Below are positions 53,991-64,000 of a DNA stretch of 64,000 nucleotides, piece by piece; the stretch's first letter is position 1; each line of letters begins with the position of its first letter. A program made the position numbers and the translations under genes. The notes below the pieces were generated by a model, which was not told where the DNA came from, made no database searches, and saw only the letters and a program-made list of their open reading frames with translations. Origin of the DNA: Jacaranda mimosifolia (taxonomy: Eukaryota > Streptophyta > Magnoliopsida > Lamiales > Bignoniaceae). The DNA lies in the NCBI GenBank assembly GCA_018894105.1, contig CM032129.1:18106968-18170967 (forward strand), in the 5' to 3' direction.

Positions 53991-54284
53991 CTATTGTTGC
54001 AACTTCTTGACCTCAACAACATACTTGCTCATTGTAGCCTCCTGAGCCTTGAAATTCCCTTCGAACTGCTCTGTGACCAGCTGAAAATCAATAATGGCTG
54101 CTAGCTGCTCAACTCCCCTATCGTCGATCGTTCTCATACCAGTAAGAAGGGCCTCATACTCGACTTCATTAGTGGTAGCAAAGTAGTCTAGTTTAATGGC
54201 GAAGTCATGCTCCTCGACCTGAGGGGAGCACAGGGAAATGCCTATTCCTCCCCCTGAAGAAGTTGCTGAGCCATTGACATGCAA
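53991..54284 (-). pseudogene. Tat-B second (archaeal-like) RNase H
   Basis: A 97-codon minus-strand frame: MHVNGSATSSGGGIGISL (first acidic position now N), TTNEVEYEALLTGM (glutamate kept) and LAAIIDFQLVTEQF (third acidic residue kept). It sits between the Ty3 RNase H and integrase, the diagnostic extra domain of Tat elements. It is largely open, with one catalytic change. Confidence 0.85.
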
Positions 54285-54458
54285 AGTCTAAATAAGTGAG
54301 TCTTAATTGATTTCCTTGGGCAGTTCGAGACATTCTGCTATGAAGTCTAGTAACACTTGGGCTATTATGGTAGTTCGGAGCTGGAAACTAATGTCGAATT
54401 CTCCTAACTCAATAGCTCATTTCATCAACCTTCCCGACGTATCTAGTTTCAAAAACAC

Positions 54459-54773
54459 TTATTTCAATGGCTGATTCACCAGGATGACAATAGAATGAGA
54501 TTGAGAGTAAGGCCTCAGTTTCCTAGCTACTGTGACCAAAGCAAGAGCAAACTTTTCAATCTTGAGGTAATTGTGTTCTAGGCCCTGCAAGGCTTTGTTG
54601 CTGTAGTATACAGGCTGGTGGGTGCCATGTCTAGTTGAGACCAGAACAGAGCTGATTGCTACCGACGAGACTGTCGGATAAATATGCAAGACCTCTCCAA
54701 CCTTCGGCTTAGCTAGCAACAGAGGTGTTGACAAGTATTGTTTTAACTCGACCAAGGCCAGGTCACATTGCAC
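54459..54773 (-). pseudogene. Tat-B Ty3-type RNase H
   Basis: A 104-codon open frame on the minus strand: ALVELKQYLSTPLLLAKPK, VSSVAISSVLV.TRHGTHQPVYYSNKAL, LEHNYLKIEKFALALVTVARKLRPY and SIVILVNQPL. This is the standard gypsy RNase H succession. The first aspartate of the family's YL(A/S)VS.xAVSAVL context is not clearly preserved. It follows the RT frame at 54980-54780. Confidence 0.85.
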
Positions 54774-54779
54774 CGTCCA

Positions 54780-55850
54780 CTAGAACTTCCTCGCATTCCT
54801 GAGGATTTTGAAGAATGGTAAGCTTTTGTTCGCTAAACGAGCAATAAATCGACCTAGAGCTATGATTTTCTCGACCAAACTCTGTACGTCTCTAACTATT
54901 CGAGAGGGTGGAATGTCTAAAACTGTTTGTATCTTTTGTGGGTTTGCTTCTATACCCCTCTGAGTAACCATGTATTCCAAGAATTTCTCCCCTCACCCCA
55001 AACGAGCATTTATTGGGATTAAGCTTCATACCAAATGCTCTCAGTATTGAAAATGTATGACTGGGGTTGGCTAAGTGGTTTTGTTCTTTTTCTGTTTTAA
55101 CAATCATGTCATCAACATAGACCTCCATGGTCTTTCCTAACTTATTTTTTAACATAAAGTTCATAAGTTTTTTGTAGGTTGCACCTGCATTCTTAAGCTC
55201 GAAAGACATGACTATAAAATAGTATAAACTATTGGGGACCACAAATGAGGTCTTATCCTTGTCTTGGGGGCCATAAAAATTCAATAATAACCTTGGAATG
55301 CATCCATCATACTCAAACGATCACAACCATCAGTAGAATCAACTAATAAATCTATATGAGGCAGTGGGTAAGGGTCTTTAGGACAAGTTTTATTCAAATC
55401 AGTAAAGTCATTACACATTCTCCATTTCCCTTATTCTTAAGGACAAGAACTACATTACAAAGCTAATTAGGATATTGAATTTCCACAATGTAGCCTGCCT
55501 CTGAGAGCTTGTTGACTTCTTCCTAGATGATCTGGCGTCTTTTAGCATTAAAGGTTAGCCTCTTCTACTTGATTGGCTTGAATGAGGAGTCTATATTCAG
55601 GTCGTGGATGATGACGCTAGAGTCGATTCCTTGGAGGTCAATAGGTTTCCAAGCAAAAACATCAATGTTCTTTTTGAGAAAATTGACCATTAAACATTCC
55701 ATGCTGCTTCTCATATCTGTCCCAATCCTTGTGGTCTTGTCAAGATTGCCAGGCTCGAGCTCTATAGTCTTAAACTCCCTGACCAGTTCGACCCCAGTCT
55801 CTTCCAACTTCCTCTTTTCGCTCTGTTGTCCCTCTTCGAGTTCCATTACT
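54780..55850 (-). pseudogene. Tat-B reverse transcriptase
   Basis: The minus strand starts with the pre-RT region 55846-55565 (FLKKNIDVFAWKPIDLQGID). A broken segment follows (55560-55290, with LNKACP-like and VVLVLK-like pieces). The palm frame 55284-54892 reads MSFELKNAGATYKKLMNFM and the intact catalytic box YVDDMIVK, followed by NPNKCSFGV. The thumb at 54980-54780 reads MEYMVTQRGIEANPQKIQTV. The catalytic YVDD is kept, but the finger region is disrupted. Confidence 0.87.
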
Positions 55851-55899
55851 GGGACATCCCCTAAAGCTTTCAGGTTTGGTTGAGTCTTTTGCTCACTTG

Positions 55900-56552
55900 C
55901 CTCGATTGAGATGGTGTAACATCACCAAGTTTTCTTCATATTACAAAGCAGTTCACTAGTCCCAGTAGTTATTAGAAACTTGACCTTTATGTGGTAGGTT
56001 AAGACAATGGCCCAATGTCATTCAATGCTGGTCATCCAATTATGGCATTATAAGTGAAAGGTATATCAACCACCAGATAGCTGACCATGAGCACCCTTCG
56101 TCAAGGTGCTTCACTGAATAAGGCAGACATGCTTATGGATCCTTCAGGAATGATCTCAGATCCTCCAAATTCTACCAAAGGGGTGTGCACTGGCTAAAAC
56201 TTTAGCTTTCTCATATTCATCCTCTTCAATGTCGATAAGAAAATTATGTTGTGGAGCTGTAGTTGTCGACCAAAACCTTTCTGACTTTAAAGTTAGCAAT
56301 CTCAACTAACACAACAAAAGGGCAATCCAGCTTATTGTCAGCTCCTAGGTCCTCGATGTGCGAGAGGTCAGAGTTAGAAAAGGAGATGGGTTTTGTGCTG
56401 GTGGAGAGTTGGAAAATTGTTTCAATAAAGAAAGATTTAGTTAATTCCAACCTCCTCTGGTTCTGTCGTCTAGATAACTCGGAGTCTCCTCCTATTGGGC
56501 CTTTAATGATGGTGTCAATCATGCCCCTGAGGGGTAGGCATGGATCATTCAT
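55900..56552 (-). pseudogene. Tat-B aspartic protease
   Basis: The 102-codon frame 56552-56244 includes MIDTIIKGP, ISFSNSDLSHI and ANFKVRKVLVDNYSSTT. The last corresponds to the active-site block normally VDxGSSxD, so the Asp is kept (VDN) while the following G is changed. Downstream frames keep LVEFGGSEIIPEGSIS-like and TYNAIIGWPALN-like blocks (about 56190-56020), the C-terminal protease flank. It is multiply broken. Confidence 0.8.
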
Positions 56553-56890
56553 TGGCTTCTTTCGTTGTTCTCTTTCCTTAAGCTAACCAACCTTTCTCTA
56601 TGAAGACTTTGATCGGTCTGGCCCATCTTTTGTTTGGCTTTCTCATCGACAAAATTCTTGAGATGTCCTTCTCGAATAAACCTTTCAATCTCATCGTACA
56701 GATTAAAGCAATCTTCCGTGTAATGCCCTTTTTATCTATGGAAGCGGCAGTATTTTTTCGATCTCTTCATGGCTTTAGTTTTAGTAAACTTTCTGGGCCT
56801 TTTGAGGAGGTTATCATGCTGAATGGAAAACAACACTTTCTTCCTGGTAGTGTTTAGTGGGATGTAGTTGTGAAATCTTTTAATGGGAGT

Positions 56891-57830
56891 TCAATGACCA
56901 TCCTTGTGTTGTCTGTCATCTTTCTCCTTAGCCTTCTTTTTGTCATTGTCTAGGTTGTCATATTCCAATCTGTTCATGTCCTCCTGGGTTATGTACCCCT
57001 CAACAAAGTCGAATAGCTCTTCCATAGTCCTCAGTCTCTCTCTGACCAACAAATTGGCGCACTCCTTATGTCGAAGACATAAGAACAGCACATCAATCAA
57101 AAAATTTATTCGAGGACTGTCAACTTTCAACACCTCCGTGTTAAACCTGGTGAGAAAATCTCAAAGAGATTCTTCCTCATTCTGCTTGACTGTATGCAAA
57201 TGAGTGTACATAAGTTTTGCTTTCCTTCAACTAGCAAACTGATGGAGGAACTTGTCGCAGAGCTGGTTATATAAGTACATCAACGCTAGCTCCAACTTAA
57301 CAAACCAGTCGAGTGTAATACCCTAAAATATGGTGACCAGTATTTTTGTGTGAATGTATTCATTACGTCCATGGAGATGCATCATGTGCTTGAATTGGAA
57401 CAAGTGCTCATTAGGGTTAGATGAGCGATCATATCTAGGCAGACTAGTTAGAACCTAAGTGTCGACGACTATGCCCTCATCGATTATCTCCTGGAAAAAT
57501 GGTGACTCTCGCTTGCGACAAAGTTAGGATGTGCTATCATAGTGAGGGTTCCTTTTTGTGTTTCGCCTGGAAATCTTCTTGAGGCATCTATTCAGCTGTT
57601 GCACTTGATGTGACACTTCTTTTCATTCTTTTCAATCAGCTTAGGATAGATTTCTATTCATTTGAGGTCTTTGTCGCTTGACCCTTTCGTGTTGCTGGAC
57701 TCTAATGGGTTGAGCAAAGTAATATACGAAATTAGCCACTTCTTCTCAGGGGTTTGGTCGGGTTTCTTTCTATGGGAACCGACCTAAGCTATCTTCACAT
57801 TAGACAGGTAGGCATCTAATCTCTTATCCA
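56891..57830 (-). pseudogene. Tat-B gag
   Basis: Minus-strand frames give PRYDRSSNPNEHLFQFKHMM near 57430-57370, DWFVKLELALMYLYNQLCDKF near 57310-57250, and QNEEESL.DFLTRFNTEVLKVD near 57190-57125. The open frame 57133-56891 continues FLCLRHKECANLLV, TMEELFDFVEGYI and a lysine/aspartate-rich tail. This is the usual Tat gag order. Stops occur at several points. Confidence 0.82.
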
Positions 57831-58284
57831 TCAATGTCCTTCCTTAGGGGCCTTTCCTCATGTTGTGAAGGTTGAGGACTGGCACTGACGGCTGGCCTAG
57901 GCTGGTTGTTGTGAGTGTTGAGGACAGCTAACAGTTGAGCTGAATTTGGGCTGATATCTGCTCACTAATCAACTGTATAAGCTGAGGTATAGTCAAAGTT
58001 ACCACTTATTCTAGTTGGGAACTGGGTCCAGCCACATCTTTTTCTTACTAGGGTCGAGGAAGAAGGATTAGAGACCTTCTATTTTCTCCTCTCTCTCTGA
58101 AATGACTAGCCTTTTGTTTACCATTTTTTCAATTACAGACTCTAGATCCCATAGACAATGCCAAATGATGATGGTAAGGACTGTTTGTAGTATTCTGGGC
58201 ATTGATCCAATACAATTGACCAGAAGAGGGGTTGAAAAAGAGTGTTTATGTGAAGTCGGGTCGAGTCCAAAAACTAACAGTATA
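57831..58284 (-). other. Tat-B leader region
   Basis: This non-coding or strongly decayed stretch lies between the 5' LTR and gag. The minus strand just after the LTR reads CTGTTAGTTTTTGGACTCGA; a TGGACTCGACCCG at about 58257-58270 could be a primer site, but I could not match it to a specific tRNA. Confidence 0.5.
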
Positions 58285-59055
58285 TGTTAGGGTAGCTAAG
58301 GTGCCCTCAGCTAAAGCACTCAAATGCTCAAGTCAGTACTTAATTGACCAAAAGATAGAGCAACACAGTAAGGGCTTTAAGTGACAATCAGCATACATTG
58401 CTGAATGGTAGCAATGGTGTATTTATAGGCTCTCTTGGGTAGTTGATATTTCAATGATGCCCTTGCTTATGTAGAGAGGGTCTTTATCTTTACTTGAGGA
58501 CCTTTACGTCTTCTCCCTTCTATGTACTATTCCAAGTGGCGCCTCCTCTTGCTCTTCTGGACCTGGTGGTATGAAAGAGGCGTGCACTACTCTGGTTCTG
58601 CAGCATGGTGGTGCATGAGGTGGTACGCATCTTTAATGCGGAGATACGTCACCTATCGAAGCTTTTAATGCGGTAGAGAAATGGTAGTGGCGCATTCAAT
58701 GCGACTGTGACTGTTGGCGCGGGAATACTTCTACGCCACTCCAATCAACCTCTTAGGGTCGAGATGTTTCCTTGTCTATCAGTCATCTCTGTATACTTCA
58801 GTCGAGGTGATTGAACTCTATTGGAATCTAATGTCTCTATGGTTGAGGGATAAATGGTCATTCTCAAGCTGATTGACCATGTTCTGGTTGACCAGGTAAG
58901 GTGTCGGTATTCGTGCTGGCAAAATGGTCTAACGAGGACTTTGGCTTAGTCGATCATTGATAGATTGAGCCTAATAGCCAATTGAGCTATTTTACATAGT
59001 GTTGTCTACCTAGTTAACTGTTAGTGGGCTAGGCCTGTTGGGCTATCCTATATCA
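58285..59055 (-). repeat. Tat-B 5' LTR
   Basis: This 771-bp LTR has a minus-strand start TGATATAGGATAGCCC at 59055 and an end ...CCCTAACA at 58285. It aligns with the split 3' LTR. The TATA box TATAAATA is on the minus strand at 58420-58427, which leaves a short R/U5. Confidence 0.87.
58420..58427 (-). promoter_or_regulatory. TATA box of Tat-B 5' LTR
   Basis: TATAAATA on the minus strand, conserved in the 3' LTR (44447-44454). Confidence 0.6.
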
Positions 59056-60241
59056 AGTAAGAATAGAGAAACTACTACTAAAATAACCATGAAAATGGTA
59101 AAGTACCCATGAAGGGATGACATAAGATGACCTTCCTTTAAAGGCAACACAAACTCATACTCACTGGAGGAATTTATTTTACAACTCAAAATGTCCAACT
59201 TTGTTACTGCAAGTTAACTAAGTAAACTACTAATACCTGAGATGCTCTCATCAGGAATAGGACCACCCTTAAAATCCTCACTTGATAAGTTCTCCCCACT
59301 GAAATTAAACTCATATTTAGACTTAGGTATTAACTCAGAGGACTTACTAGGGACTGACTCCTTAACTAAAGACGAACGAACTCATTTATGATACGCAATA
59401 ACATAATGAAAACAAGATAGTAAGATATAGTTAATGACGGGTCCCCGAGCTCAGGATCTAAGAAAATGTGGCTATCTCCTAAGAAAGATAGTCGCCTCGC
59501 AAGATAAGGGAGCACCTACTGTGTGGCCACCCAAAGAGGTAGGCGACCCTACAGGACAGTCGCCCTATGAGCTTGCCCTCAAAGCAATCGACTCAAAGGT
59601 AACTGCCCCTAAGCAACTACCTTGGGGGCAAATACCTAAGAAAGAAGAGGGATGACCACGATGTGGCCCCCAAAGCCAGCTGCCAGTAGGCTCTTTATAC
59701 GAGGCAGCCCCATAGTTGTCCCACAAGCTTAATCGAAGGGTTTGCCTCTCCTGCCACCACCACTACTTGGTCTACTCCACTACTACTAGGCCTACCCTAC
59801 ATCTTCTAAAGTAACCCTATTTTCTTCTTTCTCCTACCAACTTGATGACTTCTCTAAAAGTGACTTCTCTATGGGTTATATCTCTTTTCATAACATAAAG
59901 TGGAAAGAGCAAGTACCAAATTAGAGGAAGAGAGAGAAGAAAAACAACACTAACCTCTTGAACTCATCATGTCATCTTTAGCAAATCATGATTGATGAAA
60001 GAATGCACTAATATAGTCAAGGCTTAGAGGAACGAAAGTTAACTAAAAATAAAAACACCATTCACACTAAAAAAGATGGTCAAGATAAAGCAAGTAAATA
60101 AATAATAATGACAAAATAAACTTATAAGTAATGATGAAAATAAAAATAATACTTTCAATTCAAAACTGACTATTTTCAATAAAAAATGGAGTGGTTAAAT
60201 GATATAGCCCATATATGCATTGGGAGTACATAGGTAAAATT
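59056..60241. other. Unassigned sequence between Tat-B and Copia-D
   Basis: I could not assign this 1.2-kb stretch. It contains a 73-codon plus-strand ORF (59434-59655) in a locally G/C-richer segment with repeated GTCGCC/GGCGAC and CCTAAG(A/C)AA motifs, then a CT-rich segment (59720-59860). No LTR ends, zinc knuckle or polymerase motif was seen. The ORF peptide (start MTGPRAQDLRK) matches nothing I recognise and I do not claim it as a gene. Confidence 0.4.
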
Positions 60242-62452
60242 TGTTAGAATAGTGTCCCACAGCCAATTAGATTGGCATGTAAACTATTTCACTTGTGATA
60301 CAATCTTGATTGAATGGTATTCATATAAAATGACCATTGCTTATTTTTACTTCACTGGTATTTGGTTGAAGCCCCTAGACCACATAAGACTAAGGGACTT
60401 GGTCACACACTGGGTGGTGATTATGAAATAAGTCTTATACGATCGTGATCTTGAAATAATCCAAGTCATAAAATCTTAAGAGACAGAACATCTAAGATTT
60501 GGATAGACTTGCACTAACGATGTCTGAATTCAAGTTGGATATTACTCCATTTCATGAGCAATCTATGCTAGATATAAGTGCATGTTAGTGAGTACTTGTT
60601 AGAGAACAAGTTCACTGAAGACTCGCTCAGAGAATCCACTAGATAGTCGAAGTGGCAAGTTCTCCAGCTTATGCTAGTGTATATAATTAGTCCTTAGACT
60701 TGAGGGCCCATGGTAATTTGTGTTTAGGTCTTCATACTTTGACTTTTCTCTTACCACGTAGCTGGTCATTCGAGTTGAAATTGGGTAAGAGCAACTTAGA
60801 CATAGAGGTTTGTAAGATCTAAGACGGGATCCATCTTCTCGTCGTTGTGAAGGGTAAGTTCATCTCCTATGTATTCTATAATGATTGATAATAAGAAATC
60901 CTTGCATAAAGTAGTATGACAATTTGGAAAATGAGTTTTCCAAAGATGAGATTATAAAGAGGAATCGAATATTGGGATTAGAAACATAGTTATTGAGACT
61001 ACTGGGAAGCCGACAAATACCTTGCCCTAGGTCTCTAAAGGGGGGAGATAGGATATGGAAGGACCGTATTTACATAGCAAGCATAGAGCTAGAATGGTTC
61101 ATTAAGAGCATAATCATTTCGACCAATTAGTTAGGCTCCATGGGCTTGTTGCTAGACATCGACATGGAGATTGGGTACTCTCCAATTATTGGAGATTAAT
61201 TGAAAGAGTTATTAGTTTAAAGGAGTTTAAACTAATGCAAATATTTTGATATTCATAATATCACAATTAGTTGTGAGCCCATGTCCAATGAATAGGAGAA
61301 CCTAATAGGTCACACACAAAAGCCTAAAGGAAGTTCTACTTGATGGGAGGAATTTTCTAAAGAGTTAGAAAGTTCACCTTGGCGATTTTTGGAGGAGAAA
61401 CCGATTGACTAATTTTTGGTCATCTTGGCTTGATTAATTTAATTGTTAAATTAATCAAAATAATTCAAGGAGTTAAATTAGACCAATTAAGTTAAGGAGA
61501 TAATTTAATTGGTGCCATATGACAATTAATTAGTCATGTTAACTTAAAGGGTTAAGTTGACACAATTTAACTTAAATAGTTAAGTTAATTGACTTAAGGA
61601 GTTAAGTCAAACCATTAAAGAGTTAATTTAATTAAAATTAGTATTTAGTTTTAGAGGGAAATTTAAATGAAAGAGTTCATTTGAAATTAATTTTAGATTA
61701 ATTTGAATTACATTTCATAAGATGAAATGTAAATACAAATTAAATCTAATTGCATGTGATAGTCACATGTAAGCAAATTGGCAAGTTGGCAACTACCTCA
61801 TGGGAGATGTGATTCCAACTAGCATCACACCATCTTCTCTATAAATAGAGAGTGGGCAGCCATAAGGGAGAAGTTTAGCAAGATTCCCATTTTCCTTCTA
61901 AACGTGTGATTCACTCATGTGATGAAGTTTCATACTCTCCACGTTAAATTCCTCTCATCTTCTCCTAAAATCGCTCCTCTTTATTCTTCCTCCTCTCATT
62001 TTCTAGTAGATTTGAGGTGGATTGGAGCTATCCTTGGGTGTGTGGATTATAACATTAGAGGCTCAACATTTGGGGAGCTTGTGTTCTTGAAGATCCATTG
62101 TTGTCCTTTATTTTCAGTGGCTAATTTGGAGGACTTCCAAAGATCTGATCGGGCTAAAATATTTACAGCAATCTCTCAAGTGTGTTGAGGATTCTCGGCA
62201 AATTTTTATCCAATTTGGAGTTGATCAAGGTGATCGTTTATTGGTGAGACTCTACTGTGCGTGGATTCAATTGGTGAAGAGTTCATTGGTGTCATCCTCA
62301 TTCTACCTTTGGATTTTTGCATTCAATGTACTTTTCTAGATCTAAATACTCATTAATAGCATCATGATTAGATCCTTGGATGTGGAGTGAACAAGTTTTA
62401 TTTAGCCTTTTTGTGGTTTTATAATTGGATCATTTGGCTACTCCAACCTTCA
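60242..62452 (+). repeat. 5' LTR of Copia-D
   Basis: This 2,211-bp LTR runs from TGTTAGAATAGTGTCCC to ...TCCAACCTTCA, followed by AG and the primer site. The left arm of the pre-TATA inverted repeat has decayed (GATGTGATTC) while the right arm GCATCACACC is kept (61822-61831). Confidence 0.92.
61840..61847 (+). promoter_or_regulatory. TATA box of Copia-D LTR
   Basis: TATAAATA, 8 nt after the kept inverted-repeat arm. Confidence 0.55.
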
Positions 62453-62454
62453 AG

Positions 62455-62467
62455 TGATATCGGAGCC
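62455..62467 (+). other. Mutated primer-binding site of Copia-D
   Basis: TGATATCGGAGCC differs from the Copia-A site TGGTATCAGAGCC by two G/A changes. Same spacing (two bases) from the LTR end. Confidence 0.85.
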
Positions 62468-64000
62468 TAATTCATACTTTAATTTAGATTTTTGGTGGAT
62501 TGATTCATGTGATGAATTGATCCTTATTACCAAATACTTGATTCAATTCCTGAATTTAAGTGTTTGGTTGATTTTGTATGTAGCTCATTTGTTGATGAAT
62601 TGAGATATGCTAATATATGATTTAAGTATTGATTCATGTGTTACCAGGATTTTGATTCACGGATGATTATTTTAAATGTTGACTTAATATTGGTTTATGT
62701 TATATGTTGATATAGCATGTTTAATTTGGCCCTAAGGTGTTCTGGTCATTTTTTGTTCCAATTGGGTTGGAATTAATTAGAGATTTTTGGAGAATGTTGA
62801 TTCTTACTTTCACTTCATTTTTGAAACATGTTTGATCACTTTAATTTTCAGTTTGTAAAGGTGTTTATAATCTGGAAATTTGTCAAAATTTGTATGAAAT
62901 GATGTTATGGAGGTTCCCATATGGTTTGGAGTGGCAAAAACACAAAACGATGCTTAAACGGTTGATTGGTGTATGTTGTGGTAGGGCTGCCACCCAGCTT
63001 GGCTGCAGCTAGGCACGGCCGCGGGCAAGCCTTGTGCATGCCCGCTGCATGCTCGGCCGGCCGGTTGGGTACCGGCCCGCCCAAGGTCGCTCTAGATCTC
63101 ATTTTTGTGCTATTTTGATGTTTTTGGCATATCAAATTTGATTATTTCATCCTTATTTTGATGCACAAATGTTATGTAAGTGTTCAAAGCAATGTTGGAC
63201 ATTTTTGCATGCATTAAAGTCTTGTTAAAGTTAATCTTCAATTTAGTGCAAAAATTAGATGCATAAAAAGTTATGCTTATTTTTGCTAGCTAATTAATTG
63301 TTTATGAGATAAGCATTTAATTTGTTGAATTGAATGTCAATTCTTATTTATTGCTCATTTAATTGTTGAATGGATGATGAATGAATGGGGATAAACATGA
63401 GCCTTTAATATTGATTTTATTTGTTTCAAGTTGTTGAAAAGTATTGTATTAAATTGGGGATTGCATGCCTCTTAATTTCCATCTTGTAAATTGTTATGAA
63501 AGTTGAATCACTAGGAGTGAGGAATTCTTTTCTCTTGTAATTATTGTAAGGAGATAAGAAGGCCAAGGGAATAAGAAGGCATGAAGACCCATGAATGTAT
63601 GGGATACATATATGTAATACCTTGATTTAATCAACCCACTTAAAATCTACTAAGTAGTACACCTATGGCTCTAAAGTGCACTACTTGGTTAAGGCTCATG
63701 GTCATCCCACCCTAGGAGCATACTAGGCACTTTTACTTATTTATGCTTTTTTTATCCTATTGATGTATGAGATACATGGTTAGGATATAGAAAACCTAAA
63801 TAAAAGAAGATAAAATTGATGAGATCTTTGCAAGTAAGAAAATCCCTCCACTTAGAGGAGTCTAAGTGCTTTCAAAATATTAAGTCAAAATGGATACAAA
63901 TTAAAAGGAGTTTTAATTAATCCATGCCTTTTACCAATAGTTTGTGGCATGAAAGCTACCACATTTGCGTGATGTCTCACGAGTCGTAAGTCACGTTTAT
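62468..64000 (+). other. Copia-D untranslated leader
   Basis: This non-coding stretch is collinear with the Copia-A and Copia-B leaders. It includes a G/C-rich block (about 62980-63095) with CGGCCGGCCGG and GGTACCGGCCCGCCC that is much longer and G/C-richer than the corresponding block in Copia-B (about 36880-36945). Confidence 0.8.

Larger units (their letters stand above)
44312..59055 (-). mobile_element. Tat-B: Ty3/gypsy Tat-lineage element interrupted by Copia-C
   Basis: Minus-strand order: 5' LTR (59055-58285), gag (57830-56891), protease, RT, RNase H, second RNase H, integrase (to about 52600), tandem repeats, an oppositely oriented ORF (plus, about 49380-51640), polypurine tract (49130-49106) and 3' LTR (49105-48641 plus about 44587-44312). 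The dual RNase H and the antisense ORF are marks of the Tat lineage. Copia-C (about 44588-48640) splits the 3' LTR. The flanking 5-mers of the LTRs (left ACA-side, right AGTAA) do not match, so one end may be rearranged. Confidence 0.88.
60242..64000 (+). mobile_element. Copia-D: copia element, 5' LTR and leader only (runs off right edge)
   Basis: Plus strand: LTR 60242-62452, mutated primer site 62455-62467, then leader to the window end. The leader aligns with that of Copia-B up to its TCTCACGAGTCGT motif (about 63977 here, 37800 in Copia-B). Coding domains should follow to the right, outside the window. Confidence 0.88.

Noticed and set aside
1..64000. A novel multi-gene system such as a biosynthetic or defence cluster
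   Set aside because: All recognisable coding sequence belongs to transposable elements or the plastid insert. The unassigned stretches (33177-35129, 59056-60241) hold only weak short ORFs.

Overview
This window looks like nuclear heterochromatin from a flowering plant. It is AT-rich, has no intact host gene that I can recognise, and is filled with decayed, nested transposable elements. The evidence for a plant nucleus is plant Ty1/copia and Ty3/gypsy (Tat and chromovirus) coding remnants, hAT and CACTA DNA-transposon remnants, initiator-Met-type primer sites, and a decayed insert of plastid DNA (5' part of rrn16 plus trnV-GAC). I cannot name the species. All identifications are by reading motifs; no database search was run.

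Layout, left to right. (1) 1-9469, minus strand: Copia-A, an element with gag-pol at 1-3163, a long leader and a 5' LTR at 7393-9469. Its left end is outside the window. Its leader is split by a solo LTR of the same family (3446-5688) with a perfect 5-bp target duplication. (2) 9470-12225, minus: a Tat-type gypsy remnant (integrase, second RNase H, coiled-coil/WKDRFFFV-type ORF) into which Copia-A inserted. (3) About 12340-15530, plus: a broken hAT transposon with a BED finger and a hATC dimerisation domain. (4) 16161-28110, minus: a chromovirus-like gypsy with three LTRs and two internal regions (LTR-int-LTR-int'-LTR), flanked by AAAAA. (5) 29173 onward: an orphan CACTA terminus, then a diverged array with a period near 115 bp up to about 32040. 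The array is interrupted by a 718-bp hAT-type MITE with a perfect 8-bp duplication. (6) 32337-33176: the plastid insert. (7) 33177-35129: unassigned sequence with two weak small-ORF candidates. (8) 35130-44300, plus: Copia-B, with 5'-truncated LTR, leader, gag-pol and full 3' LTR. (9) 44312-59055, minus: Tat-B, with gag, protease, RT, two RNase H domains, integrase, 3' tandem repeats, an antisense ORF and LTRs. A 5'-truncated Copia-C (about 44588-48640, plus) sits inside its 3' LTR. (10) 59056-60241: unassigned. (11) 60242-64000, plus: Copia-D (5' LTR, mutated primer site, leader), running off the right end.

No element is intact. Frames are broken by stops and shifts, catalytic residues are lost in several copies, and primer sites are deleted or mutated. 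The copia family (LTR about 2.1-2.2 kb, starting TGTTGGAATAG) occurs five times, so its copies can be compared within the window. That comparison gives the most useful observations: a reconstructable solo-LTR empty site, inverted repeats upstream of the TATA box, and hypervariable GC-rich blocks in the leader. I found no sign of a new defence or metabolic system.
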